A stretch of DNA of 60,714 nucleotides from Enterobacter sichuanensis (GCF_002939185.1 NZ_POVL01000031.1:1-60714), one strand, 5' to 3'. Shown: positions 26,807 to 42,290, numbered from the stretch's first letter. Translations and numbers: made by a program. Notes: a model not told the origin generated them from the sequence alone.

Positions 26807-27727
26807 CTAACGCAGCGTCTGGCTTAAGACAATCCCGATGACGAACAACAGGTTAGTCAGCAGCGCGCCTTTTACCGTGCGCTCCAGCATCGGCGGCATG
26901 GCAGCCGGGCTGCGTTCACGCATGACAAAGCGGGCCTGGTTAATCAACAGCGGCGCGGCAAGCAAAAACAGCCAGCCCCACAGACTGTGCAGGGAAATCA
27001 GGTTGAACAGCGCGAGGCAGACCAGGGCACCCAGCAGCAGGCAGGCATGGTAGCGACGCGCATTCACTGGCCCCAGACGGACCGCCAGGGTGTTTTTGCC
27101 GTTCTCGCGATCGCTGTCGATGTCGCGCAGGTTGTTGATGTTGAGCACTGCTGTCGCCAGCAGACCGCAGGCGGTCGCGGGCAGGAACAGGGCCGGGATC
27201 ACCGTATGCGCCTGCAGATACCAGCTTCCCATCACGCTCAGCCAGCCGAAGAACACCAGCACGGAGATATCCCCGAGACCAATATAACCGTAGGGGCGCG
27301 TACCGACGGTATAGGTGATGGCGGCAATAATGGCCAATAGCCCCAGCACCAGGAAGCCAATAAAATCGCTGGTAGTATTAGACGCCACCGTCACCAGTGC
27401 CAGGCCGGATACGCAGATCAGCACCACGGTGATTATCAGCGCACGTTTCATCTGCGCCTGAGTAATCACCCCTTTTTGCATTCCACGCAGTGGCCCGATA
27501 CGGTCCGGCTTGTCACTGCCTTTCACCGCATCGCCATAATCGTTGGCAAGGTTGGAGAGGATCTGCAGCAGACCCGCGGTAATCAATGCCAGTGCGGCCA
27601 CCAGGGGATCAAAATAACCTTGCCACCAGGCAAGCGCCGTACCGACAATAATCGCGGCAAAGGCCAGAGGAAGGGTTTTAGGGCGCAAACTTTCGAGCCA
27701 CGCCTGAGTACGGCTGATGTCAGTCAT
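26807..27727 (-). CDS. menA: 1,4-dihydroxy-2-naphthoate octaprenyltransferase
   Basis: A 306-aa polytopic inner-membrane prenyltransferase of the UbiA family. It attaches the octaprenyl chain to 1,4-dihydroxy-2-naphthoate, giving demethylmenaquinone. The first Asp-rich motif is NLANDYGDAVKGSD (near 70), and the second is NNLRDIDSDRENGK (near 200). About eight or nine membrane helices are evident. It lies downstream of hslVU behind a terminator, and upstream of rraA. Confidence 0.97.
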   Translation of the reverse strand: MTDISRTQAWLESLRPKTLPLAFAAIIVGTALAWWQGYFDPLVAALALITAGLLQILSNLANDYGDAVKGSDKPDRIGPLRGMQKGVITQAQMKRALIITVVLICVSGLALVTVASNTTSDFIGFLVLGLLAIIAAITYTVGTRPYGYIGLGDISVLVFFGWLSVMGSWYLQAHTVIPALFLPATACGLLATAVLNINNLRDIDSDRENGKNTLAVRLGPVNARRYHACLLLGALVCLALFNLISLHSLWGWLFLLAAPLLINQARFVMRERSPAAMPPMLERTVKGALLTNLLFVIGIVLSQTLR

Positions 27728-27740
27728 AAGTATTTAGCCA

Positions 27741-27767
27741 ATAAAAATGGGGGCATTAGCCCCCATT
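27741..27767 (-). terminator. hslVU Rho-independent terminator
   Basis: On the minus strand AATGGGGG, a 6-nt loop and CCCCCATT are followed by a U-run (forward AAAAA at 27743-27747 and flanking T), 29 bases after the hslU stop. Confidence 0.85.
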
Positions 27768-27795
27768 AAACGTGATGAGAATGCAGTAACCGCGA

Positions 27796-29130
27796 TTATA
27801 GGATAAAACGGCTCAGATCTTCATCTGCCACTAACGCATCCAGATGTTTACTCACATAGTCTGCGTCAATGGTAACGGTTTGACCGCTGAGGTCGCTCGC
27901 GTCATAAGAGATATCTTCCACCAGGCGTTCCAGCACGGTGTGCAGACGACGCGCGCCGATGTTCTCGGTGGTTTCGTTCACCTGCCATGCGGCCTGAGCA
28001 ATACGCTTGATACCGTCTTCGGTGAATTCGAGGTTCACGCCTTCGGTCGCCATCAGCGCTTTGTACTGAACGGTAGCAGAAGCGTTTGGCTCGGTCAGAA
28101 TACGTTCGAAATCTTCGGTGGTCAGCGCCTGCAGCTCAACGCGGATGGGCAGACGTCCCTGCAGTTCCGGGATCAGATCCGACGGGCTGGCGACCTGGAA
28201 CGCACCTGAAGCGATAAACAGGATGTGGTCCGTTTTCACCATGCCGTGCTTGGTTGAGACGGTGCAGCCTTCCACCAGCGGCAGGAGGTCGCGCTGAACG
28301 CCTTCGCGGGAAACATCCGGGCCGGAACTGTTGCCGCCGCGCTTACAAATTTTGTCGATTTCGTCGATAAACACGATACCGTGCTGCTCAACCGCATCGA
28401 TAGCGTCCTGCTTCAGCTCTTCCGGGTTCACCAGCTTCGCCGCTTCTTCTTCAATCAACAGCTTCATCGCGTCTTTGATTTTCAGCTTACGCGCTTTTTG
28501 CTTCTGACCGCCCAGGTTCTGGAACATGGACTGCAGCTGGCTGGTCATCTCCTCCATTCCCGGAGGCGCCATGATTTCCACACCCATTGGCGCGGCAGCG
28601 AGATCGATCTCAATCTCTTTGTCGTCCAGCTGACCTTCACGCAGTTTTTTACGGAACGCCTGACGTGCCGCAGACGGTTCAGCCTGCTGTTCAGCCTGGC
28701 CCCAGTTATTTTTCGCCGGTGGGATCAGCACGTCGAGAATGCGCTCTTCAGCCATCTCTTCTGCGCGATAGCGGTTTTTCTCAATCGCCTGGACGCGCAC
28801 CATTTTGATCGCCGAATCGGTCAGATCGCGGATGATGGAGTCCACTTCTTTACCTACATAGCCCACTTCGGTGAACTTGGTGGCTTCCACTTTGATGAAC
28901 GGCGCATTAGCCAGTTTTGCCAGGCGACGGGCGATCTCGGTTTTACCGACGCCGGTCGGGCCGATCATCAGAATGTTTTTTGGCGTCACTTCATGGCGCA
29001 GCTCTTCGTCGAGCTGCATGCGGCGCCAGCGGTTACGCAGGGCAATCGCCACGGAACGCTTCGCGTTGTCCTGGCCGATAATATGTTTGTCCAGTTCGCT
29101 GACAATTTCGCGTGGGGTCATTTCAGACAT
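27796..29130 (-). CDS. hslU: HslU ATPase subunit of the HslVU protease
   Basis: A 444-aa AAA+ unfoldase that feeds substrates such as SulA into HslV. Walker A is [16 protein letters not shown] near 57-70, and Walker B is [10 protein letters not shown] near 250. The pore motif GYVG is in [13 protein letters not shown], and the I-domain lies about 110-240. The C-terminal sensor and EDLSRFIL tail, which activates HslV, are intact. It begins 9 bases after the hslV stop, in one operon driven by a heat-shock promoter. Confidence 0.98.
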   Translation of the reverse strand: MSEMTPREIVSELDKHIIGQDNAKRSVAIALRNRWRRMQLDEELRHEVTPKNILMIGPTGVGKTEIARRLAKLANAPFIKVEATKFTEVGYVGKEVDSIIRDLTDSAIKMVRVQAIEKNRYRAEEMAEERILDVLIPPAKNNWGQAEQQAEPSAARQAFRKKLREGQLDDKEIEIDLAAAPMGVEIMAPPGMEEMTSQLQSMFQNLGGQKQKARKLKIKDAMKLLIEEEAAKLVNPEELKQDAIDAVEQHGIVFIDEIDKICKRGGNSSGPDVSREGVQRDLLPLVEGCTVSTKHGMVKTDHILFIASGAFQVASPSDLIPELQGRLPIRVELQALTTEDFERILTEPNASATVQYKALMATEGVNLEFTEDGIKRIAQAAWQVNETTENIGARRLHTVLERLVEDISYDASDLSGQTVTIDADYVSKHLDALVADEDLSRFIL

Positions 29131-29139
29131 GGGAGATCC

Positions 29140-29670
29140 TTACGCTTTGGAGGTCAATTCTTCGATGGTGTGATTGTGGTTGGTATAGATGCAGATATCA
29201 CCTGCAATATCCAACGCCTTCACCGCGATATCACGCGCGTTCATGTCGGTGTTCTCCAACAGCGCGCGGGCTGCAGCCTGGGCATAAGGGCCGCCAGAGC
29301 CGATGGCAATCAGGTCATTTTCCGGCTGAATCACGTCACCGTTACCGGTGATGATAAGCGAAGCGGTTTCATCGGCCACCGCCAGCAGCGCTTCGAGCTT
29401 GCGCAGCATGCGGTCGGTACGCCAGTCTTTTGCCAGCTCCACGGCGGCTTTCACCAGATGACCCTGGTGCATTTCCAGTTTACGTTCAAACAGTTCAAAC
29501 AGCGTGAAGGCATCAGCCGTGCCGCCTGCAAAACCGGCGATCACTTTGTCGTTATAGAGACGACGCACTTTCTTCACGTTGCCTTTCATGACGGTATTAC
29601 CCAGCGTGGCCTGGCCATCACCGGCGATTACCACATGGCCGTTACGGCGTACACTTACTATTGTTGTCAC
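29140..29670 (-). CDS. hslV: HslV peptidase subunit
   Basis: A 176-aa proteasome-like threonine peptidase. After Met removal the protein starts [12 protein letters not shown] with the catalytic Thr1. Lys in GNVKKVRRL and the [14 protein letters not shown] segment complete the active-site and ring features. It forms double hexamers capped by HslU. The 5' UTR includes a 7-bp stem-loop (29706-29729) and a sigma-32 promoter upstream. Confidence 0.98.
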   Translation of the reverse strand: MTTIVSVRRNGHVVIAGDGQATLGNTVMKGNVKKVRRLYNDKVIAGFAGGTADAFTLFELFERKLEMHQGHLVKAAVELAKDWRTDRMLRKLEALLAVADETASLIITGNGDVIQPENDLIAIGSGGPYAQAAARALLENTDMNARDIAVKALDIAGDICIYTNHNHTIEELTSKA

Positions 29671-29705
29671 GAGCAGACCCCCTGGTTACAGAATCGGGAA
29701 ACAGG

Positions 29706-29769
29706 AGCCCTGAGCCTGTGCCCAGGGCTGAATAGAATGATAGATGGGGGGGAATTTGGGGGTTTCAAC
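29706..29769 (-). promoter_or_regulatory. Sigma-32 promoter and leader hairpin of hslVU
   Basis: On the minus strand the -35 is GTTGAAA (TTGAAA at 29763-29768), and after 13 bp the -10 is CCCCATCT (29742-29749), a near-perfect heat-shock promoter that overlaps the ftsN stop. The transcribed leader then carries AGCCCTG/CAGGGCT with a 10-nt loop (29706-29729), a position where E. coli also has a stabilising stem-loop. Confidence 0.85.
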
Positions 29770-30757
29770 CCCCGGATGCGAGTCGAATGCAGTTTGTGTG
29801 ACCGGCGAGTTTCAAACGAGAAATGGTGCCATCGGCATTTTCTTTGCCTTTGACCGGACCAATCACCACGCGATTCCAGCCGTTATTGGTGGTAATTCGC
29901 GAGTCAAACCCTTCAAAAGCCAGCTGTGCACGCACCGTTTCCGCCTGCTCGGCGCCTTTGAACGAACCACACTGAACCATCCAGCGACGTTCGTCTTTTT
30001 TCTCTGCCGTCTGCTTAGGTGCTTCGGTCTCTTTGGTGATCGGCGCGGCCTGCTGCGTTTTCGGCTGCTGTGCGGTGGTATGCGCAGGCGTTTGCAGCAG
30101 ATCCTGATACGGCTGAGCCGTCTGCTTCTGCGGCTGGGCCTTTGGCTGTTGCTGAGCAGTCTGGGACTGCGCCGTGCGCGTTTGCTGCTGGTACGGCTGT
30201 TCCGTGACTCGCGGCTGCGCTTTAGGCTGCTGTACCGGCTGGGTTTGCGCCCACTGCTGTTGCTGCTGCTGAATCTGCTGTTGCGCCTGACGTCGCTGCA
30301 GCGTCTGCTGGCGCTGTTCCGGCGTCTGCTCATTCCACGGCACTTCATTCAGCTGCGTTGGCTGCTGGCGCATATCGGCCTGCATTTGTGCCAGCAGCTG
30401 ACGCTGTTCATCCGTCAGTTGATTCGCATTCTGCACTTCACCACCCGCAGAAGGTTCGGTTGGCGCACGTACCCCAGGCTGACGGCTTTCCAGCTCTTTG
30501 ATATAGCGCCAGCGCTCTTCAGGCTTCGGAGGAAGGCCATTTCCGGCCACCTTACTGGCCTGAAGCGCCTCAGACTCTTCTTTTTTATGGTGCGTGATAA
30601 AGTACAGGCCACCAATAAAGGCGACGACTACAGCCGCAGCAATAGCGACCATTGCTGGCGAGACAGCAGGCAGGTTACGTTGCTTTTTCCTTGAGCTACT
30701 CTTTTTGCGTCGCGAAGGTGCCGGCTGGCCGCGACGTACATAATCTCGTTGTGCCAC
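29765..30757 (-). CDS. ftsN: Essential cell-division protein FtsN
   Basis: A 330-aa bitopic inner-membrane protein that triggers septal peptidoglycan synthesis through FtsA and FtsQLB-WI. A short basic cytoplasmic part (RRGQPAPSRRKKSSSRKK) is followed by a membrane helix about 34-54 (MVAIAAAVVVAFIGGLYFIT). Next comes a periplasmic linker with the essential helices and a long Gln/Pro-rich stretch (about 110-250), and a C-terminal SPOR domain that binds denuded glycan (about 255-328, WMVQCGSFKGAEQAETVRAQ). It is about 11 residues longer than E. coli FtsN, within the variable Gln-rich linker. Confidence 0.97.
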   Translation of the reverse strand: MAQRDYVRRGQPAPSRRKKSSSRKKQRNLPAVSPAMVAIAAAVVVAFIGGLYFITHHKKEESEALQASKVAGNGLPPKPEERWRYIKELESRQPGVRAPTEPSAGGEVQNANQLTDEQRQLLAQMQADMRQQPTQLNEVPWNEQTPEQRQQTLQRRQAQQQIQQQQQQWAQTQPVQQPKAQPRVTEQPYQQQTRTAQSQTAQQQPKAQPQKQTAQPYQDLLQTPAHTTAQQPKTQQAAPITKETEAPKQTAEKKDERRWMVQCGSFKGAEQAETVRAQLAFEGFDSRITTNNGWNRVVIGPVKGKENADGTISRLKLAGHTNCIRLASGG

Positions 30758-30850
30758 TATCGTTTCGCTGTATTTATTCGTTCGTCAGTCCGCCATGTTA
30801 CTTAAGCGGCGGGGCTTTGACCAGATAAGGGTGTCCTAAAGACGTTTACT

Positions 30851-31876
30851 TTAAGTCAATGCCTGGGTCGTGCCACGGATAATCAGTTCGCAGTCCAGCA
30901 ACCGTGAGCCGCTGCTAACTGTTTGACCGTGAAGCTGATCCAGCAGAAGAAGCATTGCTTCGCGGCCGATTTGGTAGCGCGGCTGAGAAACCGTTGAGAG
31001 CGGCGGATCGCAAAATTCTGAAAGCGAAATATTATCGAATCCGATGATGGATAAATCTTTCGGTATCCGCAGACCGCGACGTTTGGCGTACGAAAGCGCG
31101 CCCAGCGCCATCACATCGCTGTGACAAAATACGGCGGTTGGCGGCTCTGGCAGATCCAGCAGCCTTTCCAGCGCCTGTCCACCGGCTGCGAAGGTAAAGT
31201 CACCGCGCGCAATGTAGTGCGGATCGACGATGGCGCCGGTACGGCGCAGCGCCTGCACGTAGCCCTGCAGACGGTAGTGACACAGCGGCATCTCTTCCGG
31301 CCCGGCAATGCAGCCAATCCGTTTATGTCCCAGTTCCTGGAGATAGTTCACGGCGTTGAACGCGGCGGTGAGGTTATCGATATGGACCGTCGGCAGCTCC
31401 AGCTCGGGCGCAAACTCGTTGGCCATCACCATCGGCGGTAAATTCCGCTGTTCTTCAATACTGGCGTCGAACGGCAGGCGCGAGCCAAGCAGCAGCATAC
31501 CGTCAATCTGCTTGGTGATAATGAGGTCGATAAAGGTTTTTTCTTGCTGGTTCTGGTGGGCACAGTCGCCAATCAGCACCAGGTAGCCCTGTTCCGCTGC
31601 GGTGACTTCAATTCCGCGAATAATCTCGCTGAAGAAGGGGTCGCAGATGTCCGGCACAATCACCAGAATGGTACGCGACTCGTTGCGCTTCACGTTACGC
31701 CCCATTGCCTGCGGAAAATAGCCCACTTCCAGCGCAGCCTGCTCCACCCGGTTACGGGTCGCCTGGGAGACTTTATCCGGGTTCATTAATGCGCGGGACA
31801 CGGTTGCCGTTGAGACTTGTGCTTTCTCGGCAACGTCTTTCATGGTCGCCGCAGCAACCTCTTTCCTGGACTTCAA
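30851..31876 (-). CDS. cytR: LacI-family nucleoside-operon repressor CytR
   Basis: A 341-aa LacI-family regulator that, with CRP, represses nucleoside uptake and catabolism genes and is induced by cytidine. The helix-turn-helix MKDVAEKAQVSTATVSRALM starts about residue 12, followed by the ligand domain (IVPDICDPFFSEIIRGIEV and FCHSDVMALGAL). I chose a TTG start at 31876 because AGGAG lies 8 bases upstream and the length then equals E. coli CytR exactly. An upstream ATG (31918) lacks a ribosome site. The internal Met at MKDV would remove a normal N-terminal segment. Confidence 0.95.
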   Translation of the reverse strand: MKSRKEVAAATMKDVAEKAQVSTATVSRALMNPDKVSQATRNRVEQAALEVGYFPQAMGRNVKRNESRTILVIVPDICDPFFSEIIRGIEVTAAEQGYLVLIGDCAHQNQQEKTFIDLIITKQIDGMLLLGSRLPFDASIEEQRNLPPMVMANEFAPELELPTVHIDNLTAAFNAVNYLQELGHKRIGCIAGPEEMPLCHYRLQGYVQALRRTGAIVDPHYIARGDFTFAAGGQALERLLDLPEPPTAVFCHSDVMALGALSYAKRRGLRIPKDLSIIGFDNISLSEFCDPPLSTVSQPRYQIGREAMLLLLDQLHGQTVSSGSRLLDCELIIRGTTQALT

Positions 31877-31994
31877 CGTCTTCTCCTCGCCTGAACACCG
31901 AACTTCTGACGTCACCATTTTTACAGATAGTTAATGGAATCGGTTACAGAATTTTCATAAAAAGTGTGAGAGCGTTAAATTTTTCGATCCGCCT

Positions 31995-34319
<2,325 letters not shown>

Positions 34320-34390
34320 TTACAATCAACATCGCGTGGTGTCTGGCGTTAGGGCTGGAAGAGCGACGCGGCCTTAACTGAGGTTCTCCC

Positions 34391-34603
34391 ATGAAAAAAG
34401 ATATTCACCCGAAATACGAAATGATTACTGCAAACTGCTCTTGCGGTAACTCTATCCAGATCCGCTCTACCGTGGGTCACGATCTGAACCTGGACGTGTG
34501 CGGCAAATGCCACCCGTTCTACACTGGTAAGCAGCGTGATGTTGCAACCGGTGGCCGTGTTGACCGCTTCAACAAGCGTTTCAGCATCCCGGGCGCTAAA
34601 TAA
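34391..34603 (+). CDS. rpmE: 50S ribosomal protein L31
   Basis: A 70-aa zinc-type L31 bridging the ribosomal subunits. The zinc ligands are Cys16, Cys18, Cys37 and Cys40 (NCSCGN and CGKCHPF), so this is the C+ form used when zinc is plentiful. The start follows GAGGT. It is monocistronic with a strong terminator shared with the convergent metJ. Confidence 0.98.
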   Translation: MKKDIHPKYEMITANCSCGNSIQIRSTVGHDLNLDVCGKCHPFYTGKQRDVATGGRVDRFNKRFSIPGAK

Positions 34604-34611
34604 GTTTCCCG

Positions 34612-34640
34612 AAAAAAAGGCACCGCAAGGTGCCTTTTTT
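34612..34640. terminator. Bidirectional terminator between rpmE and metJ
   Basis: AAAAAAAGGCACC, GCAA loop, GGTGCCTTTTTT: an 8-bp stem with A-run and T-run on the two sides, serving both convergent genes. Confidence 0.93.
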
Positions 34641-34651
34641 GTATCCGCTTC

Positions 34652-34969
34652 TCAGTATTCCCACGTCTCCGGGTCAATACCCAGTTCACGCATGATCACC
34701 TTCGCCTCTTCCGGGATTTCGTCACTACGCTCTTTGCGCAGATCGTCATCGTTCGGCAACGGTTGACCGGTAAACGCATGCAGAAACGCTTCGCACAGCA
34801 GTTCGCTGTTGGTTGCGTGGCGCAGGTTGTTCACCTGACGACGCGTACGTTCATCGGTGAGGATCTTCAACACCTTCAGAGGAATGGAAACCGTAATTTT
34901 CTTTACTTGCTCACTCTTCTTACCGTGCTCAGCGTATGGGCTGATATATTCGCCGCTCCATTCAGCCAT
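34652..34969 (-). CDS. metJ: Methionine repressor MetJ
   Basis: A 105-aa ribbon-helix-helix repressor that, with S-adenosylmethionine as corepressor, binds tandem 8-bp met boxes. The DNA-contacting beta strand is [18 protein letters not shown], followed by helices with [20 protein letters not shown]. It is almost identical to the E. coli protein. It is divergent from metBL, with met boxes in the shared gap (35161-35184), so it is autoregulated. Met boxes are also visible at metF and, as a candidate, at btuB. Confidence 0.99.
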   Translation of the reverse strand: MAEWSGEYISPYAEHGKKSEQVKKITVSIPLKVLKILTDERTRRQVNNLRHATNSELLCEAFLHAFTGQPLPNDDDLRKERSDEIPEEAKVIMRELGIDPETWEY

Positions 34970-35160
34970 GAGATACCTTTAATCCTCTCAGTCATTTATC
35001 TAAAGGTGCAAAACCTGTAACCACCCGTTTTGAACCGCAATCTTGCCTAGTTTACCGTAGAGACGATACCGTGGCACGGATATTGCCGCTGCAGCGTGCA
35101 CTAAAGCATATAATTTTAACGGCTATTTGCGCATTGCTCAATCTATACGCAAAGAAGTTT

Positions 35161-35184
35161 AGATGTCCAGATGTATTGACGTCC
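35161..35184 (+). promoter_or_regulatory. MetJ met-box array, metJ/metB
   Basis: Three tandem 8-bp boxes AGATGTCC, AGATGTAT and TGACGTCC each match AGACGTCT at six of eight bases, in the divergent metJ-metB gap. Confidence 0.88.
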
Positions 35185-35245
35185 ATACTTTCAGTGTTTA
35201 CTCTGGTGCCTGATTTTTCACCTCATTCGCCAGGAAGCCCTCACC

Positions 35246-36406
35246 ATGACGCGTAAACAGGCCACTATCGCAGTGCGTAGCGGATTAAATGATGACGAGC
35301 AGTACGGCTGCGTTGTCCCGCCCATTCATCTTTCCAGTACCTATAATTTCACCGGATTTAATGAACCCCGCGCGCATGATTACTCGCGTCGTGGCAACCC
35401 TACGCGTGACGTGACCCAGCGCGCGCTGGCGGAACTGGAAGGTGGCGCAGGGGCAGTATTAACCAATACCGGGATGTCCGCCATTCATCTGGTCACCACC
35501 GTGTTCCTGAAACCGGGCGATCTGCTGGTGGCGCCGCACGATTGCTACGGCGGCAGCTATCGTCTGTTTGATAGCCTGGCGAAACGCGGCTGCTATCGCG
35601 TGCTGTTTGTCGATCAAAACGACGAACAGGCGCTGAAACAGGCGCTGGCAGAGAAACCGAAGCTGGTGCTGGTGGAAAGTCCAAGCAATCCATTGTTGCG
35701 CGTTGTCGATATTGCGAAAATTTGTCAGCTCGCAAGGGATGCGGGAGCGATAAGTGTAGTGGATAATACCTTCCTCAGTCCGGCCCTTCAGAACCCACTC
35801 GCACTGGGTGCCGATCTGGTATTGCATTCATGCACAAAATATCTGAACGGCCATTCTGACGTGGTCGCGGGCGTGGTGATTGCTAAAGATCCTGATGTTG
35901 TCACCGAACTGGCATGGTGGGCGAATAACATTGGCGTCACCGCCGGGGCTTTCGACAGTTATCTGCTGTTACGCGGCATTCGCACGCTGTCGCCGCGTAT
36001 GGAGGTGGCGCAGCGCAATGCCCAGGCGATTGTCGATTTCCTGAAAACACAGCCGCTGGTGAAGAAGCTCTATCACCCGTCGCTGCCTGAAAACCAGGGG
36101 CATGAGATTGCCGCGCGTCAGCAGAAAGGGTTTGGCGCGATGTTAAGTTTTGAACTGGACGGTGACGAGCAAACGCTGCGTCGCTTCCTGAGCGGGCTGT
36201 CATTGTTTACGCTGGCGGAATCCTTAGGTGGGGTTGAAAGCTTGATCTCCCACGCCGCGACCATGACGCACGCAGGTATGGCACCCGAAGCACGTGCCGC
36301 CGCCGGGATTTCTGAGACGCTGCTGCGGATCTCAACCGGTATTGAAGATTCTGAAGATTTAATTGCCGATCTGGAAAATGGCTTCCGGGTCGCAGCCAAG
36401 GGGTAA
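35246..36406 (+). CDS. metB: Cystathionine gamma-synthase
   Basis: A 386-aa PLP enzyme joining O-succinylhomoserine and cysteine to cystathionine in methionine synthesis. The PLP Lys is in HSCTKYLNGHSDVVAG near residue 198. The family segments YSRRGNPTRDV, NTGMSAIHLV and TLAESLGGVESLISHAATMTH are present. Length equals E. coli MetB. It is followed by metL after only 2 bases, forming the metBL operon under MetJ. Confidence 0.99.
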   Translation: MTRKQATIAVRSGLNDDEQYGCVVPPIHLSSTYNFTGFNEPRAHDYSRRGNPTRDVTQRALAELEGGAGAVLTNTGMSAIHLVTTVFLKPGDLLVAPHDCYGGSYRLFDSLAKRGCYRVLFVDQNDEQALKQALAEKPKLVLVESPSNPLLRVVDIAKICQLARDAGAISVVDNTFLSPALQNPLALGADLVLHSCTKYLNGHSDVVAGVVIAKDPDVVTELAWWANNIGVTAGAFDSYLLLRGIRTLSPRMEVAQRNAQAIVDFLKTQPLVKKLYHPSLPENQGHEIAARQQKGFGAMLSFELDGDEQTLRRFLSGLSLFTLAESLGGVESLISHAATMTHAGMAPEARAAAGISETLLRISTGIEDSEDLIADLENGFRVAAKG

Positions 36407-36408
36407 TC

Positions 36409-38841
36409 ATGAGTGTGATAGCGCAGGCAGGGGCGAAGGGTCGTCAGCTGCACAAGTTTGGTGGTAGTAGTCTTGCTGATGTGAAATGTTATCTGCGTGT
36501 CGCAGGGATCATGACCGAGTATTCGCAGCCGGGGGACATGATGGTTGTCTCTGCGGCAGGCAGCACCACCAACCAGTTGATTAGCTGGCTGAAACTGAGC
36601 CAGACCGATCGCCTTTCTGCGCATCAGGTGCAACAGTCCTTACGTCGTTATCAGAGCGAGTTGATTGCCGGCCTGCTGCCTGCGGACGTGGCTGATGGGC
36701 TGATCAGCGCCTTTACCCATGACCTTGAGCGTCTGGCTGCGCTGCTCGACAGCGGTATTACCGATGCGGTGTATGCTGAAGTGGTGGGCCACGGTGAAGT
36801 GTGGTCCGCGCGTCTGATGGCCGCTGTGCTGCAACATCTGGGGGTGGACGCCGCCTGGCTCGACGCGCGCGATTTCCTGCGCGCTGAACGCGCCGCACAG
36901 CCGCAGGTGGATGAAGGCTTGTCCTACCCGCTGCTGCAACAGCTGCTGGTGCAGCACCCGGGCAAACGGATTGTGGTGACTGGCTTTATCAGCCGCAGCA
37001 GTGCGGGCGAAACCGTACTGCTTGGCCGTAACGGCTCCGACTACTCGGCAACGCAGATTGGCGCCCTGGCGGGCGTCTCTCGCGTCACCATCTGGAGCGA
37101 CGTGGCGGGTGTTTACAGCGCGGACCCGCGTAAAGTGAAAGATGCCTGCCTGCTGCCGCTGCTGCGTCTGGATGAAGCCAGCGAGCTGGCCCGTCTGGCC
37201 GCACCCGTGCTGCACACCCGTACGCTGCAGCCGGTTTCCGGTAGCGATATCGACCTGCAGCTGCGCTGCAGTTACACCCCAGATCAAGGCTCCACGCGCA
37301 TTGAGCGCGTGCTGGCGTCCGGTACCGGCGCGCGTATCGTCACCAGCCATGACGACATCTGTCTGATTGAGTTCCAGGTGCCGGCGGGTCAGGACTTCAA
37401 ACTGGCGCATAAAGAGATCGACCTGGTGTTAAAGCGTGCTCAGGTACGCCCGCTGGCCGTGGGGGTTCACAATGACCGCCAGCTGCTGCAGTTCTGCTAC
37501 ACCGCTGAAGTGGCGGACAGCGCCCTGAAAATCCTCGATGAAGCGGGTCTGCCGGGCGAGCTTCGCCTGCGTCAGGGACTGGCAATGGTGGCGATGGTGG
37601 GGGCTGGCGTCACCCGTAACCCGCTGCACTGCCACCGCTTCTGGCAGCAGCTGAAAGGCCAGCCGGTGGAATTTACCTGGCAGTCGGAAGAGGGCATTAG
37701 CCTGGTCGCCGTCCTGCGCAAAGGTCCTACCGAAAGCCTGATTCAGGGCCTCCATACCTCTCTGTTCCGCGCCGAAAAACGCATCGGCCTGGTGCTGTTT
37801 GGTAAAGGCAACATCGGTTCCCGCTGGCTGGAGCTGTTTGCCCGCGAGCAGGTCACGCTCTCGGCGCGTACCGGCTTTGAATTCATTCTCGCAGGCGTCG
37901 TGGACAGCCGCCGCAGCCTGCTGAACTACGAGGGGCTGGATGCCAGCCGTGCGCTTGCCTTCTTTAATGACGAAGCCGTCGAGCAGGATGAAGAGTCGCT
38001 GTTCCTGTGGATGCGCGCGCACCCGTATGACGATCTGGTGGTGCTGGACGTTACCGCCAGTGAACAGCTTGCCGATCAGTATCTTGATTTTGCCAGCCAC
38101 GGCTTCCACGTTATCAGTGCGAACAAACTGGCAGGGGCAAGCAGTACCGATAAATACCGTCAAATCCACGACGCGTTTGAAAAAACAGGACGCCACTGGC
38201 TCTACAACGCCACGGTTGGAGCTGGCCTGCCGGTTAACCACACGGTACGTGACCTGATTGAAAGCGGTGACAGCATTCTGGCGCTGAGCGGTATCTTCTC
38301 CGGCACGCTCTCCTGGCTGTTCCTGCAGTTTGACGGCACCGTGCCGTTCACTGACCTGGTGGATCAGGCGTGGCAGCAGGGCTTAACGGAACCCGATCCG
38401 CGCGTTGACCTCTCCGGTAAAGACGTCATGCGTAAGCTGGTGATCCTGGCGCGTGAAGCCGGTTATGACATTGAGCCGGATTCCGTCCGCGTCGAGTCAC
38501 TGGTGCCTGCTGGCTGTGAGGAGGGCTCGGTGGATCATTTCTTTGAGAATGGTGAAGAGCTTAACGAGCAGATGGTACAGCGTCTGGAAGCGGCGAACGA
38601 GATGGGGCTGGTGCTGCGTTACGTAGCGCGTTTCGAGGCGAATGGAAAAGCGCGTGTCGGTGTCGAGGCGGTGCGTCCTGAACATCCGCTGGCGGCGCTG
38701 CTACCGTGCGATAACGTCTTTGCCATCGAAAGCCGCTGGTACCGCGATAACCCGCTGGTGATCCGCGGTCCTGGCGCGGGGCGTGATGTGACCGCCGGGG
38801 CAATCCAGTCCGACATCAATCGTCTGGCTAAGCTGCTGTAA
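36409..38841 (+). CDS. metL: Bifunctional aspartokinase II / homoserine dehydrogenase II
   Basis: An 810-aa two-enzyme protein. Residues about 12-300 are the aspartate kinase (KFGGSSLADVKCY, then GRNGSDYSATQIGAL), about 310-450 the regulatory ACT-like interface, and about 460-810 the NAD(P)-dependent homoserine dehydrogenase (LVLFGKGNIGSRWLELF, ANKLAG and GIFSGTLSWLF). It supplies homoserine to the methionine branch. It is cotranscribed with metB. A palindromic repeat copy starts at the base after the stop codon. Confidence 0.99.
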   Translation: MSVIAQAGAKGRQLHKFGGSSLADVKCYLRVAGIMTEYSQPGDMMVVSAAGSTTNQLISWLKLSQTDRLSAHQVQQSLRRYQSELIAGLLPADVADGLISAFTHDLERLAALLDSGITDAVYAEVVGHGEVWSARLMAAVLQHLGVDAAWLDARDFLRAERAAQPQVDEGLSYPLLQQLLVQHPGKRIVVTGFISRSSAGETVLLGRNGSDYSATQIGALAGVSRVTIWSDVAGVYSADPRKVKDACLLPLLRLDEASELARLAAPVLHTRTLQPVSGSDIDLQLRCSYTPDQGSTRIERVLASGTGARIVTSHDDICLIEFQVPAGQDFKLAHKEIDLVLKRAQVRPLAVGVHNDRQLLQFCYTAEVADSALKILDEAGLPGELRLRQGLAMVAMVGAGVTRNPLHCHRFWQQLKGQPVEFTWQSEEGISLVAVLRKGPTESLIQGLHTSLFRAEKRIGLVLFGKGNIGSRWLELFAREQVTLSARTGFEFILAGVVDSRRSLLNYEGLDASRALAFFNDEAVEQDEESLFLWMRAHPYDDLVVLDVTASEQLADQYLDFASHGFHVISANKLAGASSTDKYRQIHDAFEKTGRHWLYNATVGAGLPVNHTVRDLIESGDSILALSGIFSGTLSWLFLQFDGTVPFTDLVDQAWQQGLTEPDPRVDLSGKDVMRKLVILAREAGYDIEPDSVRVESLVPAGCEEGSVDHFFENGEELNEQMVQRLEAANEMGLVLRYVARFEANGKARVGVEAVRPEHPLAALLPCDNVFAIESRWYRDNPLVIRGPGAGRDVTAGAIQSDINRLAKLL

Positions 38842-38878
38842 CCCCCTCACCCTAACCCTCTCCCCAAAGGGAGAGGGG
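38842..38878 (+). repeat. Palindromic repeat family, copy C
   Basis: CCCTCACCC (38844), CCCTCTCCC (38856) and GGGAGAGGG (38869), immediately after the metL stop. The stem CCCTCTCCC/GGGAGAGGG could end or stabilise the metBL message. Confidence 0.85.
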
Positions 38879-38992
38879 ACTGCCCGGTGCGGTCTTTTCC
38901 CCCTCATCGTGAATTTCCTTCATCTTCCCTGAGCAAACCTCACCGTTATTGTTGATTATTTATGTTGACGTCCCTGCGCTTTTCCGTCATTT

Positions 38993-39024
38993 TTACATCT
39001 GGACGTCTAAACGTATAGAAGTTC
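38993..39024 (+). promoter_or_regulatory. MetJ met-box array, metF
   Basis: Four tandem 8-bp units TTACATCT, GGACGTCT, AAACGTAT and AGAAGTTC, with 5, 7, 6 and 5 matches to AGACGTCT, lie 43-74 bases before metF, as in E. coli. Confidence 0.87.
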
Positions 39025-39063
39025 ACAACACAACAGACAATGACAAGCGATTGATAGAGGTAA

Positions 39064-39954
<891 letters not shown>

Positions 39955-39962
39955 TAAACATA

Positions 39963-39989
39963 AAGCCCTCATATCATGAGGGCTTTTTT
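39963..39989 (+). terminator. metF Rho-independent terminator
   Basis: AAGCCCTCAT, ATC loop, ATGAGGGCTT, then a T-run. Confidence 0.93.
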
Positions 39990-39991
39990 AG

Positions 39992-42283
<2,292 letters not shown>

Positions 42284-42290
42284 TCATGGA

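Noticed and set aside
28381..29853. A 490-codon open frame on the plus strand opposite hslU and hslV
   Set aside because: It lies fully antisense to two highly conserved genes, has no ribosome site, and its composition (many His, Arg, Phe) is that of a complement frame of a GC-rich gene.
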